NCBI RefSeq assembly: GCF_000317145.1
Contig: NC_019697.1
Coordinates: 2,700,385 to 2,764,384, forward strand
Origin: Chamaesiphon minutus PCC 6605
Lineage (GTDB): Bacteria > Cyanobacteriota > Cyanobacteriia > Cyanobacteriales > Chamaesiphonaceae
Reading direction: 5' to 3'
DNA length: 64,000 nucleotides
The position numbers and the translations under genes were made by a program. The stretch's first letter is position 1; the number at the start of each line of letters is the position of its first letter. This document shows, piece by piece, positions 45,620 to 54,100 of the stretch. Below the pieces are notes generated by a model. The model was not told where the DNA came from. It made no database searches and saw only the letters and a list, made by a program, of their open reading frames with translations.

Positions 45620-47452
45620 ATGAGTGCAAAACGTCCGCCACAACAGAACCTTGCTGCAATTCAGGATGGATTGGGAATCTTGCACAACCATCCGATTTTT
45701 GCGTTTATCGATCGTTTTGCGAGTACGACGATGGGACAGAATTTCGATCGCGATGGGTATGCGCGGATTTTGGTGAAGAATGGTTACGATAAAGAGCCGA
45801 TGATGTCGATCGAGTTGAATCCTTGGCAGCGGGCGAGTGGGGGTGAATGGGCGTATGCGATCGCGCAGTGTCATTTACATATTGCTTTCAATCATGTCGA
45901 TCCGGTGCGGGTGGATGAGGGGTGGCGGTTGGCTTGCGAACTGATTGTGGTAGATTGGCTCAAGCAAATCGCGGTGGGCGAACCGATTCATTCGCTAGGG
46001 TTGCCGCTACCCGCCCAAAATCTGGCAGATCTGGCGGAGTTATTGGGGCGCGATTTGGTGGCTGCACGGGCGAAGTATGGCAATCTCAGCACTGCTGGTA
46101 GCGAACCCAGTTGGAGCATCGCTCCAGAGGTGCAACCTTTTACCGCCGCATTCCGGCAAAAACATAGTGATGCGTTTGCTAATGGCATTCGGAATGCGGT
46201 AATTAAGGCGGTGGAAACTGCGGGCGATCGATCGCGCCAGACGACGCGCAATGCTAATTCGCTGGCGGAAAGAGCGCGGCGGTGGTTTGTGGCAAATTAT
46301 CCGCTGTTGGCGTCTTTGGCGGCGACGTTTGAGATTGTTGAGGATGCAGATTTATGTCAGCAGATGGATATCTCTTTAGCTGCTGTGAATACCGAAATTC
46401 AGCGGATTTATATCAATCCTAAGTTTCCCTGGACTTATCCGCAGCTTCAGTTTGTGGTGGCGCACGAGTTGCTGCATGTGGGTTTGCGCCATGAGGAACG
46501 GCAACAGGGACGCGATCGATTTTTGTGGAATATTGCTTGCGATTATGTGATTAATGCTTGGCTGGTGGAAATGGGGATCGGGGAGCTTCCCACGCCATCT
46601 TTAATGCTGGATCTGGGTTTGGGTTTCGAGCATGAATCGGCGGAGGCTTTGTACGATCGGATTGTCAAAGATCTGCGCCTGATGCGCCGTTTGAAGAAGG
46701 AGCGCACTTTGCGGGGGACTGGGAAAAGCGATCTGCTCTCAGAGCGTCCTCCTTCGTGGTGGACGGGTGCTGGTTGCGATTTGGATACTTTTTATCGTCG
46801 CGCGCTGGCAGATGGGTTAGATTTGCAAATGGCGCAGGTTAAGCGCGGTTTTTTGCCTGGGGATCTGGTGGAGGAAATTAAGTCGATTTCGCAACCGCCG
46901 ATTCCGTGGGATGTCAAGCTGGGACAATGGTTGGATAATTATTTTCCACCGATTGCGGCGCGGCGGAGTTTTGCGCGGGCTAGTCGCCGTCAATCATCGA
47001 CTCCCGATATTCCGCGTGCTGTTTATATCAAACCGTTGGAGCTAATGGCGGCGCGGACTTTTGGGGTGGTTCTAGATACTTCTGGCTCGATGGATAGTGG
47101 CACGTTGGCGAGGGGGTTGGGTGCGATCGCTAGTTATGCTTTGAGTCGAGAGGTACCGCAGGTGCGAGTCATCCAATGCGATGCGGGGATTCACGATATG
47201 GGTTATGTGGAGCCAGAACGCTTGCTGGAAACGGTGGAGGTTAAAGGTAGAGGCGGTACGGTATTGATGCCTGCGATCGCGCGATTAGAGGCGGCTGAGA
47301 ATTTCCCCAAGGATGCGCCGATTTTAGTTATTACCGATGGTGAGTGCGATTCACTCACTATCCGCCGCGCTCATGCATTCTTGTTGCCAGTAGGCGGACG
47401 ATTGCCTTTCGATACCCGCGCGCCGCTCTTTCATTTCGATCGATCTGAATAA
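45620..47452 (+). CDS. vWA-domain protein with zinc metallopeptidase-like domain (DUF2201)
   Basis: 610 residues from the ATG at 45620; codons upstream back to 45419 come from the pyrimidine tract and were rejected. The central region has a zinc-type motif in VVAHELLHVGLRHEER (HELLH). The C-terminal domain is a von Willebrand A fold with a MIDAS motif DTSGSMDSGTL and ITDGECDS. The N-terminal 330 residues are helical. This is the usual architecture of the vWA partner of MoxR ATPases. Whether the metallopeptidase-like part cleaves anything is unknown. The preceding gene encodes the ATPase. Confidence 0.87.
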   Translation: MSAKRPPQQNLAAIQDGLGILHNHPIFAFIDRFASTTMGQNFDRDGYARILVKNGYDKEPMMSIELNPWQRASGGEWAYAIAQCHLHIAFNHVDPVRVDEGWRLACELIVVDWLKQIAVGEPIHSLGLPLPAQNLADLAELLGRDLVAARAKYGNLSTAGSEPSWSIAPEVQPFTAAFRQKHSDAFANGIRNAVIKAVETAGDRSRQTTRNANSLAERARRWFVANYPLLASLAATFEIVEDADLCQQMDISLAAVNTEIQRIYINPKFPWTYPQLQFVVAHELLHVGLRHEERQQGRDRFLWNIACDYVINAWLVEMGIGELPTPSLMLDLGLGFEHESAEALYDRIVKDLRLMRRLKKERTLRGTGKSDLLSERPPSWWTGAGCDLDTFYRRALADGLDLQMAQVKRGFLPGDLVEEIKSISQPPIPWDVKLGQWLDNYFPPIAARRSFARASRRQSSTPDIPRAVYIKPLELMAARTFGVVLDTSGSMDSGTLARGLGAIASYALSREVPQVRVIQCDAGIHDMGYVEPERLLETVEVKGRGGTVLMPAIARLEAAENFPKDAPILVITDGECDSLTIRRAHAFLLPVGGRLPFDTRAPLFHFDRSE

Positions 47453-47574
47453 TAGTCTGTTCGTTTTTTGGATCTGTAGGGGTGGGTTTATGCAATTTAA
47501 TGTCGATATTACTGTTCGACATCGGACAAAACCCACCCTCCACCACCAGGATCTAAAAAGATCTCAAATGCGTT

Positions 47575-48279
47575 CTATAAATGAGAGGAACCAGCTAGAA
47601 ATCGATCGACTAAAAATGCCAAACCCGCACTACTTAGAGGTACAGTCAGATTATCTAGACCCCATTGCGCGATCGATTCGACACCTGTAGCTACAATTGC
47701 CACCGGGATTCCGACTACCCAGGTTTGCCAAGTATTACCATGGACTGTTAGTAGTACCAGTGACACGATCGCATAACTCACTATTAGCATTGTCAATGTT
47801 CCTTCCCAGCTTTTAGTATTGCCTAAGATCGTATAGGGATGTTTGCCAAATCTTTGGCCGATAATTGCTGCTAAACCGTCACCCCAAGCCATAATTAGAA
47901 TGCCAATTACACCAAAGTAAGGCAGATCCAAAGTCCAAAATACGGCTGTAACAATGCCAATACTCACAGCATAAAAAAATGTTCCCAAACTCTTGCGTCC
48001 GACACTATTTACACCGGGTAAAATAGGTAAGCGATAAGAAATTAAGGTAATTATCGCCGCTAAAATTCCAGAAGTTATGCCCACCCAAGCAGGTAGATCG
48101 AGCAACCACGCCAGTATAATTACATTACCCGTACCGATATGCACGACTTTACGAACTTGTTCGGGTGCGGTATCTGTATAGCGATGCAAGAGTTCGGCAG
48201 TTAGCACGATCGAGCCAACATATACTGGAACTGTGGCAATACGCCACCAAAGATTGGAATCTGCAAAAAGTGTGGGCAT
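47575..48279 (-). CDS. Phytol/dolichol kinase-like (diacylglycerol/polyprenol kinase family)
   Basis: 234 residues, six or seven membrane helices. The family blocks are RKVVHIGTGNVIILAWLLDL, GRKSLGTFFYAVSIG, and the CTP/phosphate-binding region MAWGDGLAAIIGQRFGKHPY followed by TKSWEGTLTM. This matches cyanobacterial CTP-dependent phytol kinases, which recycle phytol for tocopherol and chlorophyll metabolism. The exact isoprenoid substrate is inferred from cyanobacterial relatives. It is convergent with the vWA gene; the 120-base spacer has a GGGTGGGTTT/AAACCCACCC inverted repeat (about 47479-47537). Confidence 0.85.
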   Translation of the reverse strand: MPTLFADSNLWWRIATVPVYVGSIVLTAELLHRYTDTAPEQVRKVVHIGTGNVIILAWLLDLPAWVGITSGILAAIITLISYRLPILPGVNSVGRKSLGTFFYAVSIGIVTAVFWTLDLPYFGVIGILIMAWGDGLAAIIGQRFGKHPYTILGNTKSWEGTLTMLIVSYAIVSLVLLTVHGNTWQTWVVGIPVAIVATGVESIAQWGLDNLTVPLSSAGLAFLVDRFLAGSSHL

Positions 48280-48392
48280 ATCGCTCGGTTGACAGTTGAC
48301 AAGGGCTAGCGATCGCCAGCGTCCTTCTAGATTAGCCCAGACCAGACTGCCATTTGCAGAAATTAACCGCTTTCCCCCATCAATCCGCTCTG

Positions 48393-48617
48393 ATGAAGAC
48401 TAGTTTAGTTCGATCGATCCGCATTTATCGGCGATTTATCTCACCTCTATTTCCCCCTAGCTGTCGCTTTACTCCCACTTGCTCGCAATACGCAATCGAG
48501 GCGATCGATCGTTTCGGCGCGCTGCGCGGTAGCTATCTAGCCACAATGCGAATTTGTCGCTGTCACCCCTTCCATCCCGGCGGCTACGATCCAGTTCCAG
48601 AGGTTCTAGATAAATAA
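48393..48617 (+). CDS. yidD: Membrane protein insertion efficiency factor
   Basis: 74 residues from the ATG at 48393; an upstream in-frame ATG at 48354 adds 13 unusual residues. The pattern [20 protein letters not shown], with [18 protein letters not shown] and then [17 protein letters not shown], is diagnostic for YidD, including its conserved cysteines. It assists insertion of membrane proteins by YidC. It is a single gene between the kinase-like gene and an UPF0114 gene. Confidence 0.94.
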   Translation: MKTSLVRSIRIYRRFISPLFPPSCRFTPTCSQYAIEAIDRFGALRGSYLATMRICRCHPFHPGGYDPVPEVLDK

Positions 48618-48635
48618 TGTCAAACTACTTACTCG

Positions 48636-49160
48636 CTAACTTTCGTGGCTCGATCGCAGTAAATAACCGCTAGCTGATATCAATAGAATTGCAACCGCCA
48701 AATATAGTATGTCTGTCACCGATTTAACATCGATCTCCATCACCCGCTTGAAAAAACTCACAACGAGAACTACTACAATAACTTTAAGAATTTTGTCTTT
48801 GAGCTGATCGAGCGATCTCACTTCTAGGATATTTAACTCATCAGACTCTCGCGCTACATCAATTTTTGAGATAAATAATTCGTACACCCCAAAGCTAAAA
48901 ATCATCAGAACGATGCCGATGAGATAAAGGTCGATCCCACCGATAACTCCACTCATAATTTTATTGACAGCATCGCTGGAGAGCTTGTTACCGATAAAAA
49001 TATTTTGATATTCTCCTAACACCGTCAAGATTTCCAGACTACCTAAGATAAATAAAGAGAAAACGCTAATGATTCCGAAAATGACTGGGACGATTGCCAA
49101 AAATCTAACCGTCCACAATGAGGTTTCGACAATGTGTTCTAATTTCTCTTTCGGAGTCAT
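48636..49160 (-). CDS. UPF0114 (YqhA-like) membrane protein
   Basis: 174 residues with four membrane helices (about 15-40, 75-95, 125-143, 150-168). The block VYELFISKIDVARESDELN, together with RSLDQLKDKILKVIVVVLVV, is the signature of the UPF0114/YqhA family. The function is unknown. It is convergent with yidD with an 18-base gap. Confidence 0.85.
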   Translation of the reverse strand: MTPKEKLEHIVETSLWTVRFLAIVPVIFGIISVFSLFILGSLEILTVLGEYQNIFIGNKLSSDAVNKIMSGVIGGIDLYLIGIVLMIFSFGVYELFISKIDVARESDELNILEVRSLDQLKDKILKVIVVVLVVSFFKRVMEIDVKSVTDILYLAVAILLISASGYLLRSSHES

Positions 49161-49458
49161 GGTTTAATTTTGAGATGATAAGTAGTCTACCGACCACGAT
49201 TGGGAATAAATGAGCAACTTCTGGGCGACTGCTCCCGCATCAGCGTAACAGTTAGCACTAAATCTCGCGCTCTACCAGATGGGGTAACTATCTGTTTCCA
49301 GCTTAGTTAGCTACTCTAGAGATATCTCGATCGTCGATCGACTAACTTTCATCAGTTGTCCACTTATTATCCTGTTTTGTCACATTAAAAAGGCTAGCAC
49401 TGCCCACCCGACAGAGCCACAGAGCTAGAATCTAAAGTCTAACGCCTAATGCCTAATC
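49161..49458. other. Gene-free spacer
   Basis: About 298 bases between divergent genes (UPF0114 and the dipeptidase). It should hold two promoters, but I see no clear operator or hairpin. There are HIP1-core CGATCG words and an AT-rich patch around 49365-49400. Confidence 0.4.
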
Positions 49459-50163
49459 ATGAAACCTTACCGCCAAGTCCCCATTCAAGAATGTCACGAA
49501 CCATTAGTCGCAATTCCTTTAGAATTATTTGCGATCGAAACACCGCATCCATATCTAAAATGTGGGGCAGATTATCAGGGTCGATCGCCTTATTATCTCC
49601 GACAAGGGGTACTCGATCGAGTTATTCAAGCCCAAATCGGATTGCAGCAAATACATCCCGGTTGGCAAATCCAAATTTTTGATGCTTATCGTCCGGTGGA
49701 GGTACAGCAGTATATGGTGGATTATACTTTCAATCAAACAGTGGCGCAGCGAAAGTTAGATTTAGCAGAACTTTCTAATGTGCAGATCGATCGCATTTGG
49801 CAGGATGTATATACAATTTGGGCGATTCCTAGCTTCGATCTCAAGACACCCCCACCACACAGCACCGGAGCGGCGATCGATATTACCCTCGTCGATGAGC
49901 GTGGTAATCTAGTAGATATGGGTTCCCCAATCGATGAAATGTCCGATCGATCGCGTCCCGAATATTTTGCTAACTGTCAAGATCCAGTCGATCGACAATA
50001 TCACCATCACCGCCAACTCTTATGTCAAATTATGACTGATGTGGGATTTGCGCGTCATCCAGACGAATGGTGGCATTTTTCGATCGGCGATCAGCTTTGG
50101 GCGTGGTTGCGCGATCGCGATCGCTCTGAGTCAAAGACCTTAGCTTACTATGGTAGGGCATGA
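49459..50163 (+). CDS. M15D D-alanyl-D-alanine dipeptidase (VanX/DdpX-like)
   Basis: 234 residues. The active-site motif STGAAIDITLVDERGN (the S-x-H-x4-D variant of the family is partly visible as HSTGAAID) and the C-terminal DEWWHFSI, with the second zinc ligand and catalytic Glu, identify a VanX-type zinc dipeptidase. IFDAYRPVEVQQYM contains the conserved Arg. No signal peptide is present, so it acts in the cytoplasm, probably recycling D-Ala-D-Ala from cell-wall turnover. There are no vancomycin-resistance genes nearby. Confidence 0.88.
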   Translation: MKPYRQVPIQECHEPLVAIPLELFAIETPHPYLKCGADYQGRSPYYLRQGVLDRVIQAQIGLQQIHPGWQIQIFDAYRPVEVQQYMVDYTFNQTVAQRKLDLAELSNVQIDRIWQDVYTIWAIPSFDLKTPPPHSTGAAIDITLVDERGNLVDMGSPIDEMSDRSRPEYFANCQDPVDRQYHHHRQLLCQIMTDVGFARHPDEWWHFSIGDQLWAWLRDRDRSESKTLAYYGRA

Positions 50164-50310
50164 TAGACGTTCGATCTAACCGCAATTGGTGCTGGCGGTG
50201 AATCGATCGTCGCGATCCCCGATACCCCATTCCAGCTTATGATGGGATAAGCTAGAGATTATTCAGTGAATAGTCGTAGACTAAGTAACAAATAACAAAC
50301 CACAAATTCC

Positions 50311-50679
50311 ATGAGTGTTTTTGTCTTATTATTTAATGCGCGAACTGATAACGAGGGGATCTATTCAACTCAGGTTGGCGAGCGTAATGTCATTTTAATG
50401 TTCGAGCAAGAGGATGATGCCGTGCGTTATGCCGATCAGTTGGAAGCGGAAGATTTCCCTAAGCCGACAGTCGAAGGCATCGATCCTGAAGAAATTGAAG
50501 AATTTTGTCAAGATTCCGACTATGACTGCATCCTGGTAACTGCGGAAATGTTGGTAACGCCACCTTCTCAGCATATTGAAGAGACAGATTGGCAACCAGA
50601 AGGGCGCAAGCAATCTCAACCAGAAGATGACGAAATCGATCTCGATGCCATGCGCCAGCGTCTAGAGCGACTACTGTAG
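50311..50679 (+). CDS. DUF3110 domain-containing protein
   Basis: 122 residues. The N-terminal 80 residues match DUF3110: MSVFVLLFNARTDNEGIYST followed by EDDAVRYADQLEAEDFPKP and FCQDSDYDCILV. An acidic tail follows. The family occurs in cyanobacteria and plastids and is uncharacterised. It is the first of two plus-strand genes and ends 51 bases before hen1. Confidence 0.9.
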   Translation: MSVFVLLFNARTDNEGIYSTQVGERNVILMFEQEDDAVRYADQLEAEDFPKPTVEGIDPEEIEEFCQDSDYDCILVTAEMLVTPPSQHIEETDWQPEGRKQSQPEDDEIDLDAMRQRLERLL

Positions 50680-50730
50680 CAGGTTCGAGACTACATTAGA
50701 GATAGATTCGGCTAGACAAGAATTATTGCC

Positions 50731-52119
50731 ATGCTCCTCACTATTTCTACTACTCATCAACCTGCTACAGATTTGGGATATTTGTTATTCAAACATCCCG
50801 ATAAATGTCAGGAATTTAATCTCTCCTTTGGTACCGCGCGAGTCTTTTATCCCGAAGCTAGCGATACTAAATGTACTGCGGCGTTGGTATTGGACATCAA
50901 TCCGGTAGATCTCGCCAGAGGTAAGGCTGGAGCCAAAAGGCAGACATTAGAAGCATATGTCAGCGATCGACCCTATGCCGCATCATCTTTCTTAAGTGTG
51001 GCAATTTCTCAAGTGTTTCGCACGGCGATGACGGGTAGGTGCGAACAAAAGCAGGCTGTCGCCGATACGCCGATTCCCCTGGTTGTCAAGATTCCCGTGC
51101 TACCCAGTCGGGGGCGAGAAGGCTTTTTACGGGGCTTATTCGAGCCGTTAGGTTACGATGTTAGCGTGCGCCGATTGGCACTCGATGAAACGTTTCCTGA
51201 TTGGGGTAACAGTTCGTATTTTGATGTGGAGCTAAGTCATACGATTAAGCTCTGCGATTTGCTCAGTCATCTCCATGTGATGATTCCCGTTTTGGATGAT
51301 GACAAGCACTATTATGTCAACGAAGATGAGATCGAAAAGCTCCTCCGTCATGGCGAAGGCTGGTTGAGCACTCATCCGCTCAAAGAGGAAATTACCAGCC
51401 GCTATCTCAAACGTCAGCGCGGTTTAACTCGCGATGCTTTGGCGCAGATTGCAGTTGAGGAAGTAATTGAAGAAACATCAGATCTAGAAACGCAAGAAGA
51501 AATCATCGAAAAGCCGATTAGTCTCAATCAGCAACGGATGGAAACTGTCGTTGCAGCTTTGAAAGCTAACGGCGTTCAAAAAATTGTCGATTTGGGATGC
51601 GGTGAAGGAAAGCTGCTCAAATTATTACTTAAAGAGCCAACTTTCCAAGAAATTTTGGGAATGGATGTCACTTATAAGTCTTTAGAATTTGCCCAAGAAC
51701 GAGTTCTCGACAAATTACCCACGCATCAAAAAGGCAGGCTGCAATTAATTCAAGGTTCTCTCAATTATCGCGATGCTAGAATTACAGGTTACGACGCAGC
51801 GACAGTTATCGAAGTTATCGAACACATGGAACTCGATCGATTGATAGCTTTCGAGCGGGTACTATTTGAATTTGCTAAACCAAAAATTGCGATCGTGACG
51901 ACGCCAAATGTCGAATATAATGTCAAATTTGAGAATCTCCCCACAGGCAAGTTACGCCATCCCGATCATCGCTTTGAATGGACAAGGGTCGAATTTAAAA
52001 CTTGGGCGCAATCGGTTGGCGACCGTTATAAATATAGCTTGGAATTTAGCTCGATCGGAGATGTAGATCCTGTGGTAGGTTCGCCAACTCAAATGGCAAT
52101 GTTTATAGCTACAGTTTAG
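50731..52119 (+). CDS. hen1: 3'-terminal RNA ribose 2'-O-methyltransferase Hen1
   Basis: 462 residues. The N-terminal half (about 1-240; MLLTISTTHQPATDLGYLLF, with RAFFPEA-like and GREGFLRGLFEPLGYDVSV) is the bacterial Hen1-specific domain. The C-terminal half is an SAM methyltransferase: VDLGCGEGKLLKLLL binds SAM and VIEVIEHMELDRL supplies the metal-binding Glu/His of Hen1. It methylates the 2'-OH at the 3' end of cleaved RNA so that repair by the kinase-ligase Pnkp marks the site. No pnkp gene is adjacent, which is unusual. A pseudogene fragment begins 13 bases downstream. Confidence 0.93.
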   Translation: MLLTISTTHQPATDLGYLLFKHPDKCQEFNLSFGTARVFYPEASDTKCTAALVLDINPVDLARGKAGAKRQTLEAYVSDRPYAASSFLSVAISQVFRTAMTGRCEQKQAVADTPIPLVVKIPVLPSRGREGFLRGLFEPLGYDVSVRRLALDETFPDWGNSSYFDVELSHTIKLCDLLSHLHVMIPVLDDDKHYYVNEDEIEKLLRHGEGWLSTHPLKEEITSRYLKRQRGLTRDALAQIAVEEVIEETSDLETQEEIIEKPISLNQQRMETVVAALKANGVQKIVDLGCGEGKLLKLLLKEPTFQEILGMDVTYKSLEFAQERVLDKLPTHQKGRLQLIQGSLNYRDARITGYDAATVIEVIEHMELDRLIAFERVLFEFAKPKIAIVTTPNVEYNVKFENLPTGKLRHPDHRFEWTRVEFKTWAQSVGDRYKYSLEFSSIGDVDPVVGSPTQMAMFIATV

Positions 52120-52131
52120 AGGATAGATGTT

Positions 52132-52221
52132 GTGAGCAAACAACAATCTGCTACAGATCGGCTTGTCGATTCATTTTTGTTATGTACGCTACCCAAAAAT
52201 GAATGGACTCATCACGCCCAC
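52132..52221 (+). pseudogene. 5' fragment of a gene interrupted by a MITE-like element
   Basis: A GTG start and 30 codons of protein-like sequence (SATDRLVDSFLLCTLP, then NEWTHHAHLR) that resembles the beginning of a conserved uncharacterised family with a TLPKxEWTHxAHL motif. After codon 30 the sequence enters a 217-bp repeat element; the open frame to 52350 is repeat DNA. No continuation of the family was found on the far side of the element (52439-52478), so the rest seems lost. Confidence 0.55.
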
Positions 52222-52438
52222 CTTAGAGGATGTCTGAAAAGTCTAATTGCTTCGTTTGCAGTGGGTAAATCCCCCTGTCTTGTCGCACACAAACGGGAGG
52301 GAACCTCCCGTTCGATGCGACTCTTAGTCCCCCTTAAAAAGGGGGACTAAGAGTCGGTTCCCCCCTTTTTAAGGGGGGCTAGGGGGGATTTTCTAGGGTT
52401 TAAGCTTAACGGAATTGAGTTTTCAGACATCCTCTAAG
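52222..52438. mobile_element. MITE-like element with perfect 19-bp inverted ends
   Basis: The ends CTTAGAGGATGTCTGAAAA (52222-52240) and its exact reverse complement (52420-52438) enclose repeat DNA with no transposase. The outermost bases TTAG/CTAA suggest insertion at a TA-centred target, as with IS5- or IS630-type ends; I cannot decide which. A TGTCTTG hairpin element sits at about 52276-52322 and CCCCCTTAAAAAGGGGG hairpins at about 52330-52390. It separates the 30-codon gene fragment from the GrpB-type gene. Confidence 0.8.
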
Positions 52439-52478
52439 TGGTGGCAAGAGGTGTCATCGTGTATGCAAATCTTGAGCT

Positions 52479-53006
52479 ATGACTAGGAAAGTAGAAGTCG
52501 TTCCACACGATCGCAATTGGCAGAGTGCATTTGCAGATGAAGCACAACAATTATCGATCGCCTTTGGCGATAATGCGATCTCGATCCATCATATCGGTAG
52601 TACGTCAATTGAGACTATTTATGCCAAACCGATAATCGATATCCTAGTTGAAGTCGAAGATATTCATCAAGTTGACGATCGAAATCCAGAGATCGAATCA
52701 TTAGGATATACTGCAATGGGCGAATTTGGCATAGCGGGTCGCCGTTTTTTTCGGAAAGATCGTAGTGAGGGAATTAGAACGCATCATATTCATACATTTG
52801 AAGTTGGTTCTGCTCAAATCGATCGTCATTTAGCCTTTCGAGATTACCTGCGCGCTCATCCTGAAGATGCAAGTAAATATAGCGAACTTAAGCAACAACT
52901 AGCCCGACAACATCCAACTGATATTCAGGCATATATGGAGGGGAAGCATGACTTCATTCAAGCGATCGATAGGTTTGCATTAGAGTGGCAAAATCGCGAA
53001 CTCTAG
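52479..53006 (+). CDS. GrpB/UPF0157 nucleotidyltransferase-like protein
   Basis: 175 residues. VVPHDRNWQSAFADEAQQL, IHHIGSTSIETIYAKPIIDI and the following DILVEVEDI form the nucleotidyltransferase-like core of the GrpB family; HHIHTFEVGSAQIDRHLAFR with DYLRAHPEDASKYSELK completes it. These proteins resemble dephospho-CoA kinase C-terminal extensions and are uncharacterised. It is full length and stands alone. Confidence 0.92.
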   Translation: MTRKVEVVPHDRNWQSAFADEAQQLSIAFGDNAISIHHIGSTSIETIYAKPIIDILVEVEDIHQVDDRNPEIESLGYTAMGEFGIAGRRFFRKDRSEGIRTHHIHTFEVGSAQIDRHLAFRDYLRAHPEDASKYSELKQQLARQHPTDIQAYMEGKHDFIQAIDRFALEWQNREL

Positions 53007-53111
53007 GATAGTGATTACCGAAAGTATCGGGTGGAACTTTCTCGATCGATCTACTGTCCTAATCTAACAAGATACACCTGTTAAATCCTCACCCAGTGTG
53101 AAATCAAACCT

Positions 53112-53810
53112 ATGAAAATATCCCTCAAAATTTGGAGCTGGGCCATCTTAGGTGCTGTATTGACAGCAAGTAGTGCTGGGGCGCAATATGGCCCGCCTAC
53201 GCCGCAGACAAGCGTGCCATCGGGTGGAAATCAGACTCGCTTTAGATGTGAATCGGTGAATAATCAGTCTACCGTCACTTATTATCCGATCGATCGTCCT
53301 GGCGATCGCTATCCTTGGGCAGTTCCCAGCACGATGGGTAATAATTGGAATGCCAGCAAACGCTGTACCGAAATCTCGCGGAGATTGGAAGAATATCGTC
53401 GCGATGGACTCAAAGAACTACGGACTGAGTTCAAAAATAACTACGATACCGTCTGCGTCACTACCGAACGCAATGACGAGTGTCGGATTGTCTTTACCGT
53501 ACCCAAAGGACAAGACGCCATCTCTACTAGAGATTCAGTTTTTCGGAACTTAACCATGGCCGATAGCGGTCAAAGAACTACAGGTGTAAGTACCTTTGCC
53601 GATGGTGGCAACAGTGGATTTGGTGATATTTTAGGCGTGTTGGGTGGTAATAATTCCACTTCACTACCAACCCAAAATCGCGATAGTATCGATCTGCGTC
53701 CGTTCCTATCGACTACAGATGGCGGTACTGCTACACAACTCCGCTCGCCAACGGCTAGTCAACAGTCAACTAACGATGCCAAAAAACTCAATCCAGAGCG
53801 GTTTCGCTAG
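53112..53810 (+). CDS. Secreted COP23-domain protein
   Basis: 232 residues with a signal peptide (MKISLKIWSWAILGAVLTAS, cleavage near SAGAQ). The COP23 core follows: TRFRCESVNNQSTVTYYP, RCTEISRRLEEYRRDGLKEL and TVCVTTERNDECRIVFTVPK, with the conserved Cys residues. The C-terminal 80 residues are Ser/Thr/Gly-rich. COP23 proteins were first linked to circadian-regulated 23-kDa proteins of cyanobacteria and are membrane-associated or exported. No partner gene is evident. Confidence 0.87.
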   Translation: MKISLKIWSWAILGAVLTASSAGAQYGPPTPQTSVPSGGNQTRFRCESVNNQSTVTYYPIDRPGDRYPWAVPSTMGNNWNASKRCTEISRRLEEYRRDGLKELRTEFKNNYDTVCVTTERNDECRIVFTVPKGQDAISTRDSVFRNLTMADSGQRTTGVSTFADGGNSGFGDILGVLGGNNSTSLPTQNRDSIDLRPFLSTTDGGTATQLRSPTASQQSTNDAKKLNPERFR

Positions 53811-54100
53811 GCGTTAGGTTTTAGGTTTTAGTAATTGGCGTAAATTTATGAGGGCACCCACAAGGGGCACCCCTACACCATTAATTTGTAGGGGTGCCCC
53901 TGTCTTGACGCCAACAACCTCCAGGTCGATGCGTCGCTTGTGGGTACCCGACTATCTACACTCGCACTAATATATTTGTGCTAACACAATCTGTGAGTAT
54001 ACTCATATTTACCGAAAAAACTGTAAAAAAGTAAACAAATGTTGCAGTCTATTTGTTAGGCTTACTTAAAGACGTTTTTTGGAAGAAGGTCGGAGCGATC
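53811..54100. repeat. Spacer with a GTAGGGGTGCCCC repeat interrupted by a TGTCTTG element
   Basis: 290 bases. An inverted pair GGGCACCCACAAGGGGCACC / GGGGTGCCCC spans about 53850-53900. At 53901-53937 a 37-bp TGTCTTG element (outer stem GACGC/GCGTC, inner ACCT-CC-AGGT) interrupts the host repeat exactly between CCCC and TTGTGGGTACCC; the intact form is at 40603-40627. The last 150 bases before the next gene are AT-rich and presumably hold its promoter. Confidence 0.85.

Noticed and set aside
52222-52350. Continuation of the 72-codon frame after hen1
   Set aside because: From codon 31 on it is the MITE-like element, ending in a repeat hairpin, not gene sequence.
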